From Paracoccaceae bacterium (GTDB taxonomy: Bacteria > Pseudomonadota > Alphaproteobacteria > Rhodobacterales > Rhodobacteraceae), in NCBI GenBank assembly GCA_019090405.1, contig JAHRVZ010000035.1, positions 1 to 17,932 of the forward strand: 17,932 nucleotides of DNA. Reading direction: 5' to 3'. Position 1 is the stretch's first letter. Every line of letters begins with the position of its first letter. This document shows positions 7,758-15,496 of this stretch, piece by piece. The notes under the pieces are model-generated. The model searched no databases, was not told where the DNA came from, and saw only the letters and a program-made list of their open reading frames with translations. Both the position numbers and the translations under genes were made by a program.

Positions 7758-8215
7758 TCGTCTTGTCGTCCATAGGCCAGATATTGCATCACCGCTGCCG
7801 GAAAATGCAGTGTTTCGACCTTATATAGCAAGGGTACAGAATGCCCCATCACTGTTATGCGCCGAAAAGGAGGTAGCCTGTCCAGTTCAATATGATCAAG
7901 ATCAATCACAAGCTCTATACTGGTGTCCCGATTTATATTTGCCTTCAAAATCCCGATTCCACGTACTTCGATCAGCCCGGAGATTGTTGCAGGGGCCGAA
8001 GCCATGACACGGCCATGGACTACACTAAGGTTAACACGATCATCCGCAATCAACGTGGCACCCAGGCCCATCATGGACATCGCCAGCGAAGATTTTCCGC
8101 TGCCCGAGCTTCCGGTTATCAATACACCTTTGCCATGTGCGGCTACACAAGTGGCATGTTGGGTCGTTTGCTTGGCTAGTTCAGAGTTGTCCGGTTTAGG
8201 CGGTGCACCAGACAT
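7754..8215 (-). CDS. hprK: HPr kinase/phosphorylase, short alphaproteobacterial form
   Basis: The enzyme phosphorylates (and in firmicutes dephosphorylates) a serine of HPr. This copy is 153 residues and consists only of the C-terminal catalytic domain, as is usual in alphaproteobacteria, where the N-terminal domain of the roughly 310-residue Bacillus enzyme is absent. The P-loop GSSGSGKS is at 35-42, followed by ADDRVNL and the HprK signature GLIEVRGIGIL. An open frame extends upstream to a GTG at 8251, but that would overlap chvG by 32 bases. The ATG at 8215, 4 bases after the chvG stop, is preferred, though its ribosome binding site is weak. The overlapping stop/start with rapZ ties the two genes together. 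The likely substrate, HPr, is encoded downstream in the same operon. Confidence 0.9.
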   Translation of the reverse strand: MSGAPPKPDNSELAKQTTQHATCVAAHGKGVLITGSSGSGKSSLAMSMMGLGATLIADDRVNLSVVHGRVMASAPATISGLIEVRGIGILKANINRDTSIELVIDLDHIELDRLPPFRRITVMGHSVPLLYKVETLHFPAAVMQYLAYGRQDE

Positions 8216-8219
8216 CAAT

Positions 8220-9932
8220 TCAGACAGGCAGGCCGACGACAAATCGTGCACCCAAAGGTTCGGATGTTATATCTGCTTCGGTCGGGCGAATATTCTCTGC
8301 CCATATCACGCCGCCATGCGCTTCGACTATCTGCTTTGATATCGCCAGACCAAGGCCGGAATTATTGCCGAAATGTTCGTCGGGTCGCTGAGAATAGAAG
8401 CGTTGGAAAATCTTGTTCAAAGCTTCTTCGGGGATGCCGGGGCCAGTGTCTTCAATGACAACCAAAACACGGTTTTCACGTTTGCGAGCCCAGACGCGGA
8501 TTGCATCATCTGCTTCGCAAAACGATATCGCATTGGTAATCAAATTGACGAATACCTGCGCCAAACGTGCTTCGAGGCCGTGAACCAAAATTGGATTGGT
8601 CGGCAAATCCGTAATATAGTCGATGCCCTTGCTGCGGGCGTCTTCGCCCAGATATTGGTTCAGATTGCCCAGCATTGTCAGCAAATCAAATTCAGATTCA
8701 TCCTCTTTGACCAGTTCGCTGTCCAGTCGCGATGCGTTTGAGATATCGCTGACCAGCCGGTCCAGGCGGCGTACATCGTGTTCAATGACGTCCAGCAACT
8801 GAACGCGCTGATCATCGCGTTTGACCATCCGCAACGTGCTGACAGCCGAACGCAGACTTGCCAATGGGTTCTTGATTTCGTGGGCAACATCAGCCGCAAA
8901 CTGTTCGTTACCATCAATCCGGTTGTAAAGTGCCGCAACCATGCCGCGCAGCGCGCGTGACAGCCGACCAATTTCATCTGGCCTTGCGCTTAGATCCGGA
9001 ATGCGAATCCGGCCCGGATTAACGCTGCGGGTGTTGCGATCACGTCCAAGTTCGGCGGCTTCGGCAAGGTCGGCCAACGGATTGGCGATCGTCGAGGCCA
9101 AAACAAGGCTTAGACCGATTGAGACAAGAATCGCGACGATAAACATTTGCAGCACGCGTTCGTTTTCGCCCCGCACCAGCGCGCCAATTTCGCCTGCCGG
9201 AGGGACCAGCGCTACAACACCAATGGCTACACCCTGATGCATTATTGGCGAGGCCGCAGAAAACACAGCGTCGCCAACGATGTCTTGTCCGGTTTCCACC
9301 TTTGTGCCGTTGCTAACAATCTCGGGGACAATTGAGCGCAATTGTTGCTCGAGTGTTGGTGCGTTCTGTTCCGGTTCTGATAGTGAAAACAAAGAAGAAA
9401 CGCTGCCCCAAATTGCGTTCAGCGCGTCAAGGATAATTGTATTACCCTCTTTGCCCGAAGTCAGGGCCGTGAGCGTCGCGCTTTGATTTGTGCCTTTGGT
9501 TCGGCCAACAAGATTTTGCGAAGCATCATATACAAAGACCTCCAAGCCGTTGCGCAGGCTTAGTTTTGCCAAAGTTCCTTCGACATCCACTCCATCGCCG
9601 GCTGCAAGGTTCGCGGGACTGCCATTGGGCAGTTGCGCTTCGAAGACATCTGCGATCAGTTCGGTTTCGCTAACCAAAGCGATGGCGCGTTGCAGCACCA
9701 GACTTTCGCGGGACGCATTCAGGTATAAAAGACCCGCAACCAGAATGTTGATGGCAATTAGATTGACGGTGATTATCTTACGCGTCAACGGCGAGGTTTT
9801 GAGAGAAAAATATCCGCGCCGTGCCCTTTTGGCAGTCAGTTCGTCAGTGGACGTACTGTCCGGGGCGACCCAATCGTCACCTAGTACAACATCACCGTTA
9901 TGGTGCTGATCAATATCGCCTGTGTCGCGCAC
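8220..9932 (-). CDS. chvG: ChvG-type sensor histidine kinase
   Basis: This inner-membrane sensor partners ChvI and in Agrobacterium, Sinorhizobium (ExoS) and Brucella (BvrS) responds to acid or envelope conditions. With the chosen start it has 570 residues: transmembrane segment 1 about 53-72, a roughly 190-residue periplasmic domain, transmembrane segment 2 about 260-281, and a HAMP region. The HisKA motif FAADVAHEIKNPLAS follows with phospho-acceptor about H351. The ATPase domain has an N-box (NLITNA, about 463), a G1 box (EDTGPGIP) and a G2 box (SGLGLAI). A TTG at 9968 is in frame, but the GTG at 9932 is preceded by GAAAGGG at ideal spacing, and family proteins begin near VRDT. The cytoplasmic N-terminal VVLGDDWVAP segment is typical of ChvG. 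It lies 36 bases after chvI and 4 bases before hprK. Confidence 0.92.
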   Translation of the reverse strand: MRDTGDIDQHHNGDVVLGDDWVAPDSTSTDELTAKRARRGYFSLKTSPLTRKIITVNLIAINILVAGLLYLNASRESLVLQRAIALVSETELIADVFEAQLPNGSPANLAAGDGVDVEGTLAKLSLRNGLEVFVYDASQNLVGRTKGTNQSATLTALTSGKEGNTIILDALNAIWGSVSSLFSLSEPEQNAPTLEQQLRSIVPEIVSNGTKVETGQDIVGDAVFSAASPIMHQGVAIGVVALVPPAGEIGALVRGENERVLQMFIVAILVSIGLSLVLASTIANPLADLAEAAELGRDRNTRSVNPGRIRIPDLSARPDEIGRLSRALRGMVAALYNRIDGNEQFAADVAHEIKNPLASLRSAVSTLRMVKRDDQRVQLLDVIEHDVRRLDRLVSDISNASRLDSELVKEDESEFDLLTMLGNLNQYLGEDARSKGIDYITDLPTNPILVHGLEARLAQVFVNLITNAISFCEADDAIRVWARKRENRVLVVIEDTGPGIPEEALNKIFQRFYSQRPDEHFGNNSGLGLAISKQIVEAHGGVIWAENIRPTEADITSEPLGARFVVGLPV

Positions 9933-9968
9933 GAAAACCCTTTCGGAAATGCTTGGTTTCTGGGGCAA

Positions 9969-10670
9969 TTAGTCTTCGTTATATCTGTAACCGATACCAT
10001 ACAGTGTCTCAATCGCCGAAAAACTGTCATCGGCGGTACGCATCTTTTTACGCAAGCGTTTGATGTGGCTATCAATAGTGCGATCATCCACATAAACCTG
10101 ATCGTCATAGGCGACGTCCATTAACTGATCCCGGCTTTTTACAAACCCAGGGCGTTGGGCCAAGGCCTGCAACAACAAGAATTCGGTGACTGTCAAAGAA
10201 ACATCGTTGCCCTTCCAACTGACCGAATGGCGCAACGGATCCATGCGCAATTCACCGCGTTCCATCAGCTTGGCCTCGGGGCCAGTGCCGACGGCGTCGC
10301 TTTCAATGGCTTCCTGACGACGCAACAAAGCACGAATACGTTCAACCAAAAGCCGTTGTGAAAACGGTTTTTTTACATAGTCATCCGCCCCCATTCGCAG
10401 TCCCAGAACTTCGTCAATCTCATCATCTTTGGAGGTCAGAAAAATGACGGGCATCTGGGTTTTTTGCCGCAAGCGTTGCAGTAAATCCATTCCATCCATG
10501 CGCGGCATCTTAATGTCCAACACTGCCATATCCGGCAATTTCTTGTTGAACGCATCCAGCGCCACCTGTCCATCGTGATAGGTTTCGACCTCAAAACCTT
10601 CTGCTTCGAGCGTCATCGAAACCGATGTCAGGATATTCCTATCGTCGTCTACCAATGCAATCTTTGACAT
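9969..10670 (-). CDS. chvI: ChvI-type response regulator (OmpR/PhoB family)
   Basis: The protein has 233 residues, with a receiver domain followed by a winged-helix DNA-binding domain. The acidic pocket is D8-D10, the phosphorylation site is D52 (MAVLDIKMPRMDG), the switch threonine is T79 (VIFLTS), and the conserved K100-P101 is present. The C-terminal half contains SVSWKGNDVSLTVTEFLLLQALAQRPG and VDDRTIDSHIKRLRKKMR, ending GIGYRYNED, which is the ChvI recognition-helix form. The ATG at 10670 follows AAGGG at 8 bases. It heads the seven-gene operon and is divergent from pckA. In Agrobacterium ChvG/ChvI is known to control the neighbouring pckA, so a shared control region is a reasonable inference. 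Confidence 0.93.
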   Translation of the reverse strand: MSKIALVDDDRNILTSVSMTLEAEGFEVETYHDGQVALDAFNKKLPDMAVLDIKMPRMDGMDLLQRLRQKTQMPVIFLTSKDDEIDEVLGLRMGADDYVKKPFSQRLLVERIRALLRRQEAIESDAVGTGPEAKLMERGELRMDPLRHSVSWKGNDVSLTVTEFLLLQALAQRPGFVKSRDQLMDVAYDDQVYVDDRTIDSHIKRLRKKMRTADDSFSAIETLYGIGYRYNED

Positions 10671-10854
10671 ATACGTTGCCCTTATACTGCCTGTTTTTCC
10701 ATTTTTTCTTTAAGTACATTGCTGTTTTGCAGGGCTGAATCAATCCCCAACCGCGAATCACGACGTCAATTTCCGCTCATTGAGACAAAAATACGTTAGC
10801 ATTACTTGAATATTGGCCAATTTTGACGCCCCGGATGCCCGGCTTGTTTTATGA

Positions 10855-10882
10855 TAGCGCAAACATTGACTTGGTTGCGCTA
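10855..10882. promoter_or_regulatory. Inverted repeat TAGCGCAA-N12-TTGCGCTA, candidate operator
   Basis: The two 8-base arms (10855-10862 and 10875-10882) are perfect complements with their starts 20 bases apart, about two helical turns, as expected for a dimeric regulator bound on one face. The site is 114 bases upstream of the pckA start. In Sinorhizobium pckA is controlled by the LacI-family repressor PckR, so a LacI-type protein is one candidate, but no regulator gene of that kind is in the window. Confidence 0.45.
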
Positions 10883-10940
10883 ACTGTGCGAAAGCGCCCT
10901 TTTCCCCGGGTAAAACGTCATGTTAGACCCGGCTCAACAG

Positions 10941-10975
10941 GTTGATATTCTGGTGATACGCCTGAGCTTATCAAC
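10941..10975 (+). other. Possible hairpin in the pckA leader
   Basis: GTTGATA (10941-10947) can pair with TATCAAC (10969-10975), a 7-bp stem with a 21-base loop that ends 6 bases before the pckA ribosome binding site (GGAG, 10983-10986). GCTCA (10932-10936) and TGAGC (10963-10967) offer a competing pairing. This may be chance; no T-run or known riboswitch core is visible. Confidence 0.25.
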
Positions 10976-10995
10976 ATAATATGGAGTACTCTGTA

Positions 10996-12594
10996 ATGAC
11001 ATCAGGACGGGTAAACCCGCAATTCCAGCTTGGCGATCAAGGGATCGATGGTTTGGGAAATGTCTATTACAACCTTATTGAGCCGGCTTTGATACAGCAG
11101 GCTTTGGTTCGCAAAGAAGGTACGCTTGGCCAAGGTGGCACGTTGCTGGTGACGACCGGGAAATTTACCGGACGTTCGCCGAAAGACAAACACGTGGTTA
11201 AAACGGCCTCGGTTGCTGATTCCATCTGGTGGGAAAACAACGCTGAAATGTCGACCGAAGGCTTTGATGCGCTTTATGCTGATATGGTCGAGCATATGAA
11301 GGGGCGTGACTATTTCGTACAGGATTTGATTGGTGGTGCGGATCCGGAACATTCGATCAATATGCGAATGGTAACAGAGTTGGCCTGGCACGGATTGTTC
11401 ATTCGCCACATGCTGCGCCGCCCTGAACGCGATGCGCTGGATGAGTTTATCGCTGATTTCACAGTCATCAACTGCCCAAGTTTCTCTGCTGATCCCAAGC
11501 GTCACAATTGCCGGTCTGAAACCGTGATTGCGATGAATTTCGATCGCAAACTGATTCTGATCGGTGGCACGGAATATGCGGGTGAGAACAAGAAATCCGT
11601 GTTCACTTTGCTGAACTATTTGCTGCCAGAAAAAGGCATCATGCCGATGCATTGTTCTGCCAACCATGCCACGGGTAATCCAGTGGATACTGCCGTATTT
11701 TTCGGCCTGTCGGGTACTGGTAAAACCACGCTGTCCGCTGATCCCTCACGGACCCTGATTGGCGACGATGAACATGGCTGGTCAGACAATGGTACGTTCA
11801 ACTTTGAAGGCGGTTGCTACGCAAAAACCATCTCACTTTCACCCGAGGCCGAACCTGAAATTTACGCGACTACCAAAAAGCTCGGGACTGTTATCGAAAA
11901 TATGGTGTTTGATCCTGAAACCCTAGAGCTGGATTTCGAGGATGACAGTCTGACGGCAAACATGCGTTGTGCCTATCCGCTGAACTATATTGCCAACGCG
12001 TCCGAAACGGCTGTGGGTGGACATCCCAAGAATATTGTCATGCTAACCTGTGATGCTTTTGGGGTCTTGCCACCGATTGCCCGTTTGACGCCGGCGCAGG
12101 CAATGTATCATTTCCTGAGCGGTTTCACCTCAAAAGTTGCAGGAACCGAACGTGGCGTGACCGAGCCTGAGCCGACGTTTTCAACCTGTTTTGGTGCTCC
12201 GTTCATGCCGCGCCGCCCCGAAGTCTATGGCGAATTGCTGCGTGATAAAATCGCCCAACATGGCGCAACATGCTGGTTGGTGAATACTGGTTGGACCGGA
12301 GGTGCCTATGGCACTGGGTCACGGATGCCAATCCGTGCGACGCGGGCTTTGCTGGCCGCCGCACTTGAAGGGTCGTTGACGGATGTTGAATTCCGCAAAG
12401 ACCAGAACTTCGGTTTCGATGTGCCGGTGTCGGTGTCAGGTGTTGCCGATATCCTGCTAGATCCGCGCCGGACCTGGGACGATCCAACCGCCTATGACAT
12501 TCAGGCAGCCAAGCTGGTAGCGATGTTTGCAGACAATTTCGCGCAATATGTGTCGTATATCGACGATGACGTTAAGGCAGCCGCAATCGGGTAA
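10996..12594 (+). CDS. pckA: Phosphoenolpyruvate carboxykinase (ATP)
   Basis: The enzyme converts oxaloacetate and ATP to PEP, CO2 and ADP, the entry step of gluconeogenesis from TCA-cycle intermediates. At 532 residues it has the standard length. Visible motifs are TGRSPKDK (58-65, substrate binding), GGTEYAGENKKS (190-201, with the PEPCK-specific lysine), the P-loop GLSGTGKTT (237-245), IGDDEHGW (255-262, metal binding), and NTGWTGGAYGTGSRMPIRATRAL near the C-terminus. An in-frame ATG at 10981 adds five residues, but it overlaps the ribosome binding site (TGGAG, 10982-10986) that lies 9 bases before the ATG at 10996, so the shorter form is chosen. The divergent neighbour is chvI. Its product PEP is also the phosphate donor for the PTS proteins encoded across the intergenic region. 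Confidence 0.97.
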   Translation: MTSGRVNPQFQLGDQGIDGLGNVYYNLIEPALIQQALVRKEGTLGQGGTLLVTTGKFTGRSPKDKHVVKTASVADSIWWENNAEMSTEGFDALYADMVEHMKGRDYFVQDLIGGADPEHSINMRMVTELAWHGLFIRHMLRRPERDALDEFIADFTVINCPSFSADPKRHNCRSETVIAMNFDRKLILIGGTEYAGENKKSVFTLLNYLLPEKGIMPMHCSANHATGNPVDTAVFFGLSGTGKTTLSADPSRTLIGDDEHGWSDNGTFNFEGGCYAKTISLSPEAEPEIYATTKKLGTVIENMVFDPETLELDFEDDSLTANMRCAYPLNYIANASETAVGGHPKNIVMLTCDAFGVLPPIARLTPAQAMYHFLSGFTSKVAGTERGVTEPEPTFSTCFGAPFMPRRPEVYGELLRDKIAQHGATCWLVNTGWTGGAYGTGSRMPIRATRALLAAALEGSLTDVEFRKDQNFGFDVPVSVSGVADILLDPRRTWDDPTAYDIQAAKLVAMFADNFAQYVSYIDDDVKAAAIG

Positions 12595-12656
12595 TGGCCC
12601 AGAATGGCCCAGTGTCGGTGAAACGTGTGGGTGAAATCCTACTCTTTTGGAAACCG

Positions 12657-13031
12657 TTAGCTTTTGGCGCGATGAATGCCACCGTCAACGCGCGCCCCGG
12701 CTTCGACGACAAGTTCGTCATAGGTAATTTCACCCTTTACCTGTGACCCGCTGTGCAAAGTGACGGATTTCCCCGAGATATCGCCATTGACCTGACCTTT
12801 GATGACAATTGTCTTGGCTTTGATGCTGCCTTCGACTTCGCCATGTTTACCAATCAGTGCGGAATCTGCCTTGATCTGACCTTCGACGCGACCCAACACT
12901 TCGATCTGTCCGGGAAATTCAAGATCACCAGTGATTTTGGAATCTCGACTAAGCAGAGAAGAGCTGTTTTTGCTGGAAGCATCGTCTGGCGTGTCTTTTG
13001 TCTCTGACGTCATTTCTTGGGTCCGATCCAT
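12657..13031 (-). CDS. Bactofilin (polymer-forming cytoskeletal protein)
   Basis: Bactofilins assemble without nucleotide into membrane-associated filaments that position cell-wall enzymes. The protein (124 residues from 13031) has a charged, Ser-rich, disordered N-terminus (about 1-30). It is followed by a right-handed beta-helix core of repeating short strands, starting near SKITGDLEFPGQIEVLGRVEG and running through ADSALIGKHGEVEGSIKAK, VIKGQVNGDISGKSVTL and GSQVKGEITYDELVVEAGARVDGGI. The end is short, HRAKS. The start is unsure: ATG at 13031 or 13013, or TTG at 13061, none with a strong ribosome binding site. Bactofilin genes often sit beside an M23 peptidase, but none is here. It converges with pckA; the 62-base gap holds a direct repeat of TGGCCCAG and no good terminator. 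Confidence 0.88.
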   Translation of the reverse strand: MDRTQEMTSETKDTPDDASSKNSSSLLSRDSKITGDLEFPGQIEVLGRVEGQIKADSALIGKHGEVEGSIKAKTIVIKGQVNGDISGKSVTLHSGSQVKGEITYDELVVEAGARVDGGIHRAKS

Positions 13032-13190
13032 ATGGCTGCCGATTCTAGGTTCTCGGGCCAATGGATCGTACTCGTATCAATGCAGTCACGCAAAACAAGA
13101 ATTCAGAAGCCAACCAAACATGGGCGCATTTGCGCGACTTCACCAATCGACTGGCAATTCATTGCCTATCATAAAATGCCGTTTCTGACC

Positions 13191-14114
13191 TCAATCGCGC
13201 CAGACTGGATTTAGCCACGCGCGATTGCCTGTCCGATCCATCACAGACAGCCGCATCCACGGGGATTTTTCCAGCCTGTCGATATTCAAACGGGTATGGG
13301 TCATGTTTTCGCCGTGCACATATGATCCCCCTGATCCATTTCCGATAACGCTGATATTCACAATGGGGCTGGACTGAACAACGACATGGTTGTCTTCCCA
13401 CTCAACACTGTGAATTTCCGGCCCTTGCGAGGCATAATGATGGCCGGCCTTTAGGGCTGCCAGCAAGGCCGCGGGTTCGTTCGTTTCAGCCTTGACCATG
13501 ACCCATCCACCAAAATGATCAGGCCCGTTAAAATGTGCGTCATCAGTGGCGCAAAGGTTCAACCTGCGTCCTTTGTTCAGCAGTTTATCCAGCGTGCTAA
13601 ACCCCCGCGGCAAGTCGGTTTCAATCGCGCAACTGTGGTTATAGATTTCCACGCCATGCGCAGCCTCAAGACTGCGCGCGTCGTTTTCCGTCAAGCCGGA
13701 CCATTCGGGATGGGCAATCGCAACATAAGCCCCGGCCTCGCGCGCCCGAGCCGCGATTTGCGCCCCGGTTTCCTGATCTGCAATTGGCTGAAAATCTGGT
13801 GAATTGGACGGAGTGAAATCTGCAGGCAAACCGACGGCCAGAATGTGCCACAAACCACCATTGTCCATGGCCCCGGAATGAATTTCCGCGCCTAAAATGG
13901 TGGTAAAACTATCATCTCGATACGGCGTTGTATCAGTGATCGGATAGTCAAATAGGCCGACAAAATGATCCGTCATTGAGATGAAATCATACCCTTCGGC
14001 CTTGTACCGTCGACAGACCTCGCCCGGATCAAGCGCCCCATCCGAGCGGTTGGAGTGGGTATGCAAATTACCGCGCCAAAACTTACCGGGGGCCGTGAAC
14101 ATCGTGTTCTTCAT
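13191..14114 (-). CDS. PHP-domain metal-dependent phosphoesterase family protein
   Basis: The 307-residue protein has the polymerase-and-histidinol-phosphatase metal-binding motifs: NLHTHSNRSDG (16-26), MTDHF (47-51), GAEIHSG, IAHPEWSGL, a YNHS segment, and ATDDAHFNGPDHFGGW. Together they supply the His/Asp/Glu ligands of a multinuclear metal site. The C-terminal roughly 80 residues look like an added beta-rich domain (SVEWEDNHVVVQSSPIVNI onward). Likely activity is hydrolysis of a phosphoester, but the substrate is unknown. No signal peptide is visible. The start at 14114 is chosen because AGGA lies 8 bases before it; the longer frame to 14144 lacks this. It is downstream of ureG by 117 bases and may or may not share its transcript. 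Confidence 0.8.
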   Translation of the reverse strand: MKNTMFTAPGKFWRGNLHTHSNRSDGALDPGEVCRRYKAEGYDFISMTDHFVGLFDYPITDTTPYRDDSFTTILGAEIHSGAMDNGGLWHILAVGLPADFTPSNSPDFQPIADQETGAQIAARAREAGAYVAIAHPEWSGLTENDARSLEAAHGVEIYNHSCAIETDLPRGFSTLDKLLNKGRRLNLCATDDAHFNGPDHFGGWVMVKAETNEPAALLAALKAGHHYASQGPEIHSVEWEDNHVVVQSSPIVNISVIGNGSGGSYVHGENMTHTRLNIDRLEKSPWMRLSVMDRTGNRAWLNPVWRD

Positions 14115-14231
14115 ATGGCTATTCCTGTGCAGACCAGATCGCATGAAACTCTTTTTAAAGCTGCCTTTGCTTAGGCTGCGATTCTAACGGTATTGCGACA
14201 CCGAGGTCGCTACTGGAACATGATGCAAAAA

Positions 14232-14852
14232 TCAGGGCCGGATCAGACCGCCCATCCGCAGAATATGGTCAACGATCTCTTCAACACTGCCACCCGACTT
14301 GAGAGAGGCAAACACAAATGGTCGCATCCCCCGCATCTTTGCTGCATCCCGTTCCATGACCTCAAGAGAGGCTCCGACATAGGGTGCCAGATCGGTTTTG
14401 TTGATGATCAGCAGATCGGATTTGGTGATCGCAGGTCCGCCTTTGCGCGGAATTTCCTCGCCCGCGGCCACGTCGATCACATAAAGCGTTATATCGGCCA
14501 GTTCCGGGCTAAAGGTTGCCGACAGGTTGTCACCACCGCTTTCGATAAGGACCACGTCCAGATCGGGAAATTTCTCAGTCATTTCAGCAATCGCGGCCAG
14601 ATTGATCGACGCATCTTCGCGGATGGCGGTATGCGGGCAGCCTCCGGTTTCGACGCCTCTGATTCGTTCAAGCGGTAGCGCCTGCATGCGCATCAATGCT
14701 TCGGCGTCTTCTTGGGTGTAGATATCATTGGTGATCGCCGCGACCGAGAAATCATCACGCAACGCCCGGCAAAGGGCAGCAGTCAGCGTTGTTTTACCAG
14801 CGCCGACAGGGCCGCCGATGCCAATGCGAAGGGGACCATTGGGGGATGTCAT
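14232..14852 (-). CDS. ureG: Urease accessory GTPase UreG
   Basis: UreG is the SIMIBI-class GTPase that receives nickel (from UreE) and, in complex with UreF and UreD, drives insertion of Ni and CO2 into apo-urease. The 206 residues show the P-loop GPVGAGKT (14-21), the nickel-binding CPH motif (72-74 in VETGGCPHTAIRED), VLIESGGDNLSATFSPELAD, and the base-recognition INKTDLAP. The frame extends upstream to 14918, but the ATG at 14852 overlaps the ureF stop (ATGA, 14852-14849), and the family begins a few residues before the P-loop. It is the last urease gene visible on this strand. No clear terminator follows; a weak stem at 14195-14210 lacks a T-run. Confidence 0.96.
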   Translation of the reverse strand: MTSPNGPLRIGIGGPVGAGKTTLTAALCRALRDDFSVAAITNDIYTQEDAEALMRMQALPLERIRGVETGGCPHTAIREDASINLAAIAEMTEKFPDLDVVLIESGGDNLSATFSPELADITLYVIDVAAGEEIPRKGGPAITKSDLLIINKTDLAPYVGASLEVMERDAAKMRGMRPFVFASLKSGGSVEEIVDHILRMGGLIRP

Positions 14853-15496
14853 GTGCGAAATAACCTTGTGTATTGGGTTTCGTGTTTCATCGACGCAATG
14901 TCGGCCAAAAAGCTGCAAGTACCAAGATCGTCAATGCCCTGAGATTGGGCGATTTCCGCGATTTCTGTGCAAACACTGGCCATGGCGGCTAGCACGGTTT
15001 GCCCTTCGGTCTGTCCCAAGGGCACCAACCGCATTGCTGCCGAAGTCAAGTTGCTGGCAAAGGCCTGTAAATACAACACTAAAGTCTGCTCTAAAGGCAA
15101 CTCTAACACCCGCGCTGCGACACCTACGGCAACCGGATAGGTCAAATCGGAAAGGTCCACGGACCAGATATCCGAAGTTGTCCTGGCAAAGGCCTGACCC
15201 TGAAGCTGTGTTTCCATAAGGCGTTCTTTGGACGGGGCCAGCACAATGGCAAGATCGTTCAGTTCTTGCCAGTCATCTGCTATTTTACAACGATAGGCAC
15301 CAGCCAGCAAAATTGCATCGCTGCGCCCGGCGCCATAGGTCAGGATATCGCGTAACCAATGTTGAAACCCAACTGCATCGGTTACATCATCGGCCTCGAT
15401 GGCCCATTCAAGCCCATGCGAATAGCTGAACGCCCCGACCGGATAAGACGGCGAAAACCATTGAGTCAGAGTTAATAAAGCCGGGTCAATGGGCAT
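14849..15496 (-). CDS. ureF: Urease accessory protein UreF
   Basis: UreF bridges UreD and UreG in the nickel-insertion complex and acts on the GTPase of UreG. The 215-residue all-helical protein has the family opening LLTLTQWFSPSYPVGAFSYSHGLEWAIE, the middle AILLAGAYR, and the C-terminal SNLTSAAMRLVPLGQTEGQ and FLADIASMKHETQYTRLFRT. The ATG at 15496 lies inside the last codons of ureE (an 11-base overlap), while longer in-frame starts up to 15574 would overlap ureE far more. The stop overlaps the ureG ATG. These overlaps indicate tight translational coupling of ureE, ureF and ureG. Confidence 0.95.
   Translation of the reverse strand: MPIDPALLTLTQWFSPSYPVGAFSYSHGLEWAIEADDVTDAVGFQHWLRDILTYGAGRSDAILLAGAYRCKIADDWQELNDLAIVLAPSKERLMETQLQGQAFARTTSDIWSVDLSDLTYPVAVGVAARVLELPLEQTLVLYLQAFASNLTSAAMRLVPLGQTEGQTVLAAMASVCTEIAEIAQSQGIDDLGTCSFLADIASMKHETQYTRLFRT

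Larger units (their letters stand above)
10671..10995. promoter_or_regulatory. Divergent chvI / pckA control region
   Basis: The 325-base gap has no open frame with coding character. It must hold the promoters of both the chvI operon and pckA. It contains T-rich stretches near chvI (10691-10712), a perfect inverted repeat at 10855-10882, a CCCGGG-containing segment at 10901-10912, and a leader hairpin at 10941-10975. I could not place -35/-10 pairs at acceptable spacing for either gene, so transcription start sites are not called. ChvI sites may be here, but I cannot verify a consensus. Confidence 0.6.

Noticed and set aside
11002..11667. A 221-codon minus-strand open frame
   Set aside because: It is antisense to pckA, whose PEPCK motifs are unambiguous; the shadow has no recognisable domain.
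12595..12612. Direct repeat TGGCCCAGAA / TGGCCCAG after pckA
   Set aside because: It is two short copies with no hairpin or mobile-element context, probably a chance local duplication.
14195..14210. GCGAC/GTCGC stem after ureG as a terminator
   Set aside because: The stem is only 5 bp with a 6-base loop and no T-run follows on the minus strand.
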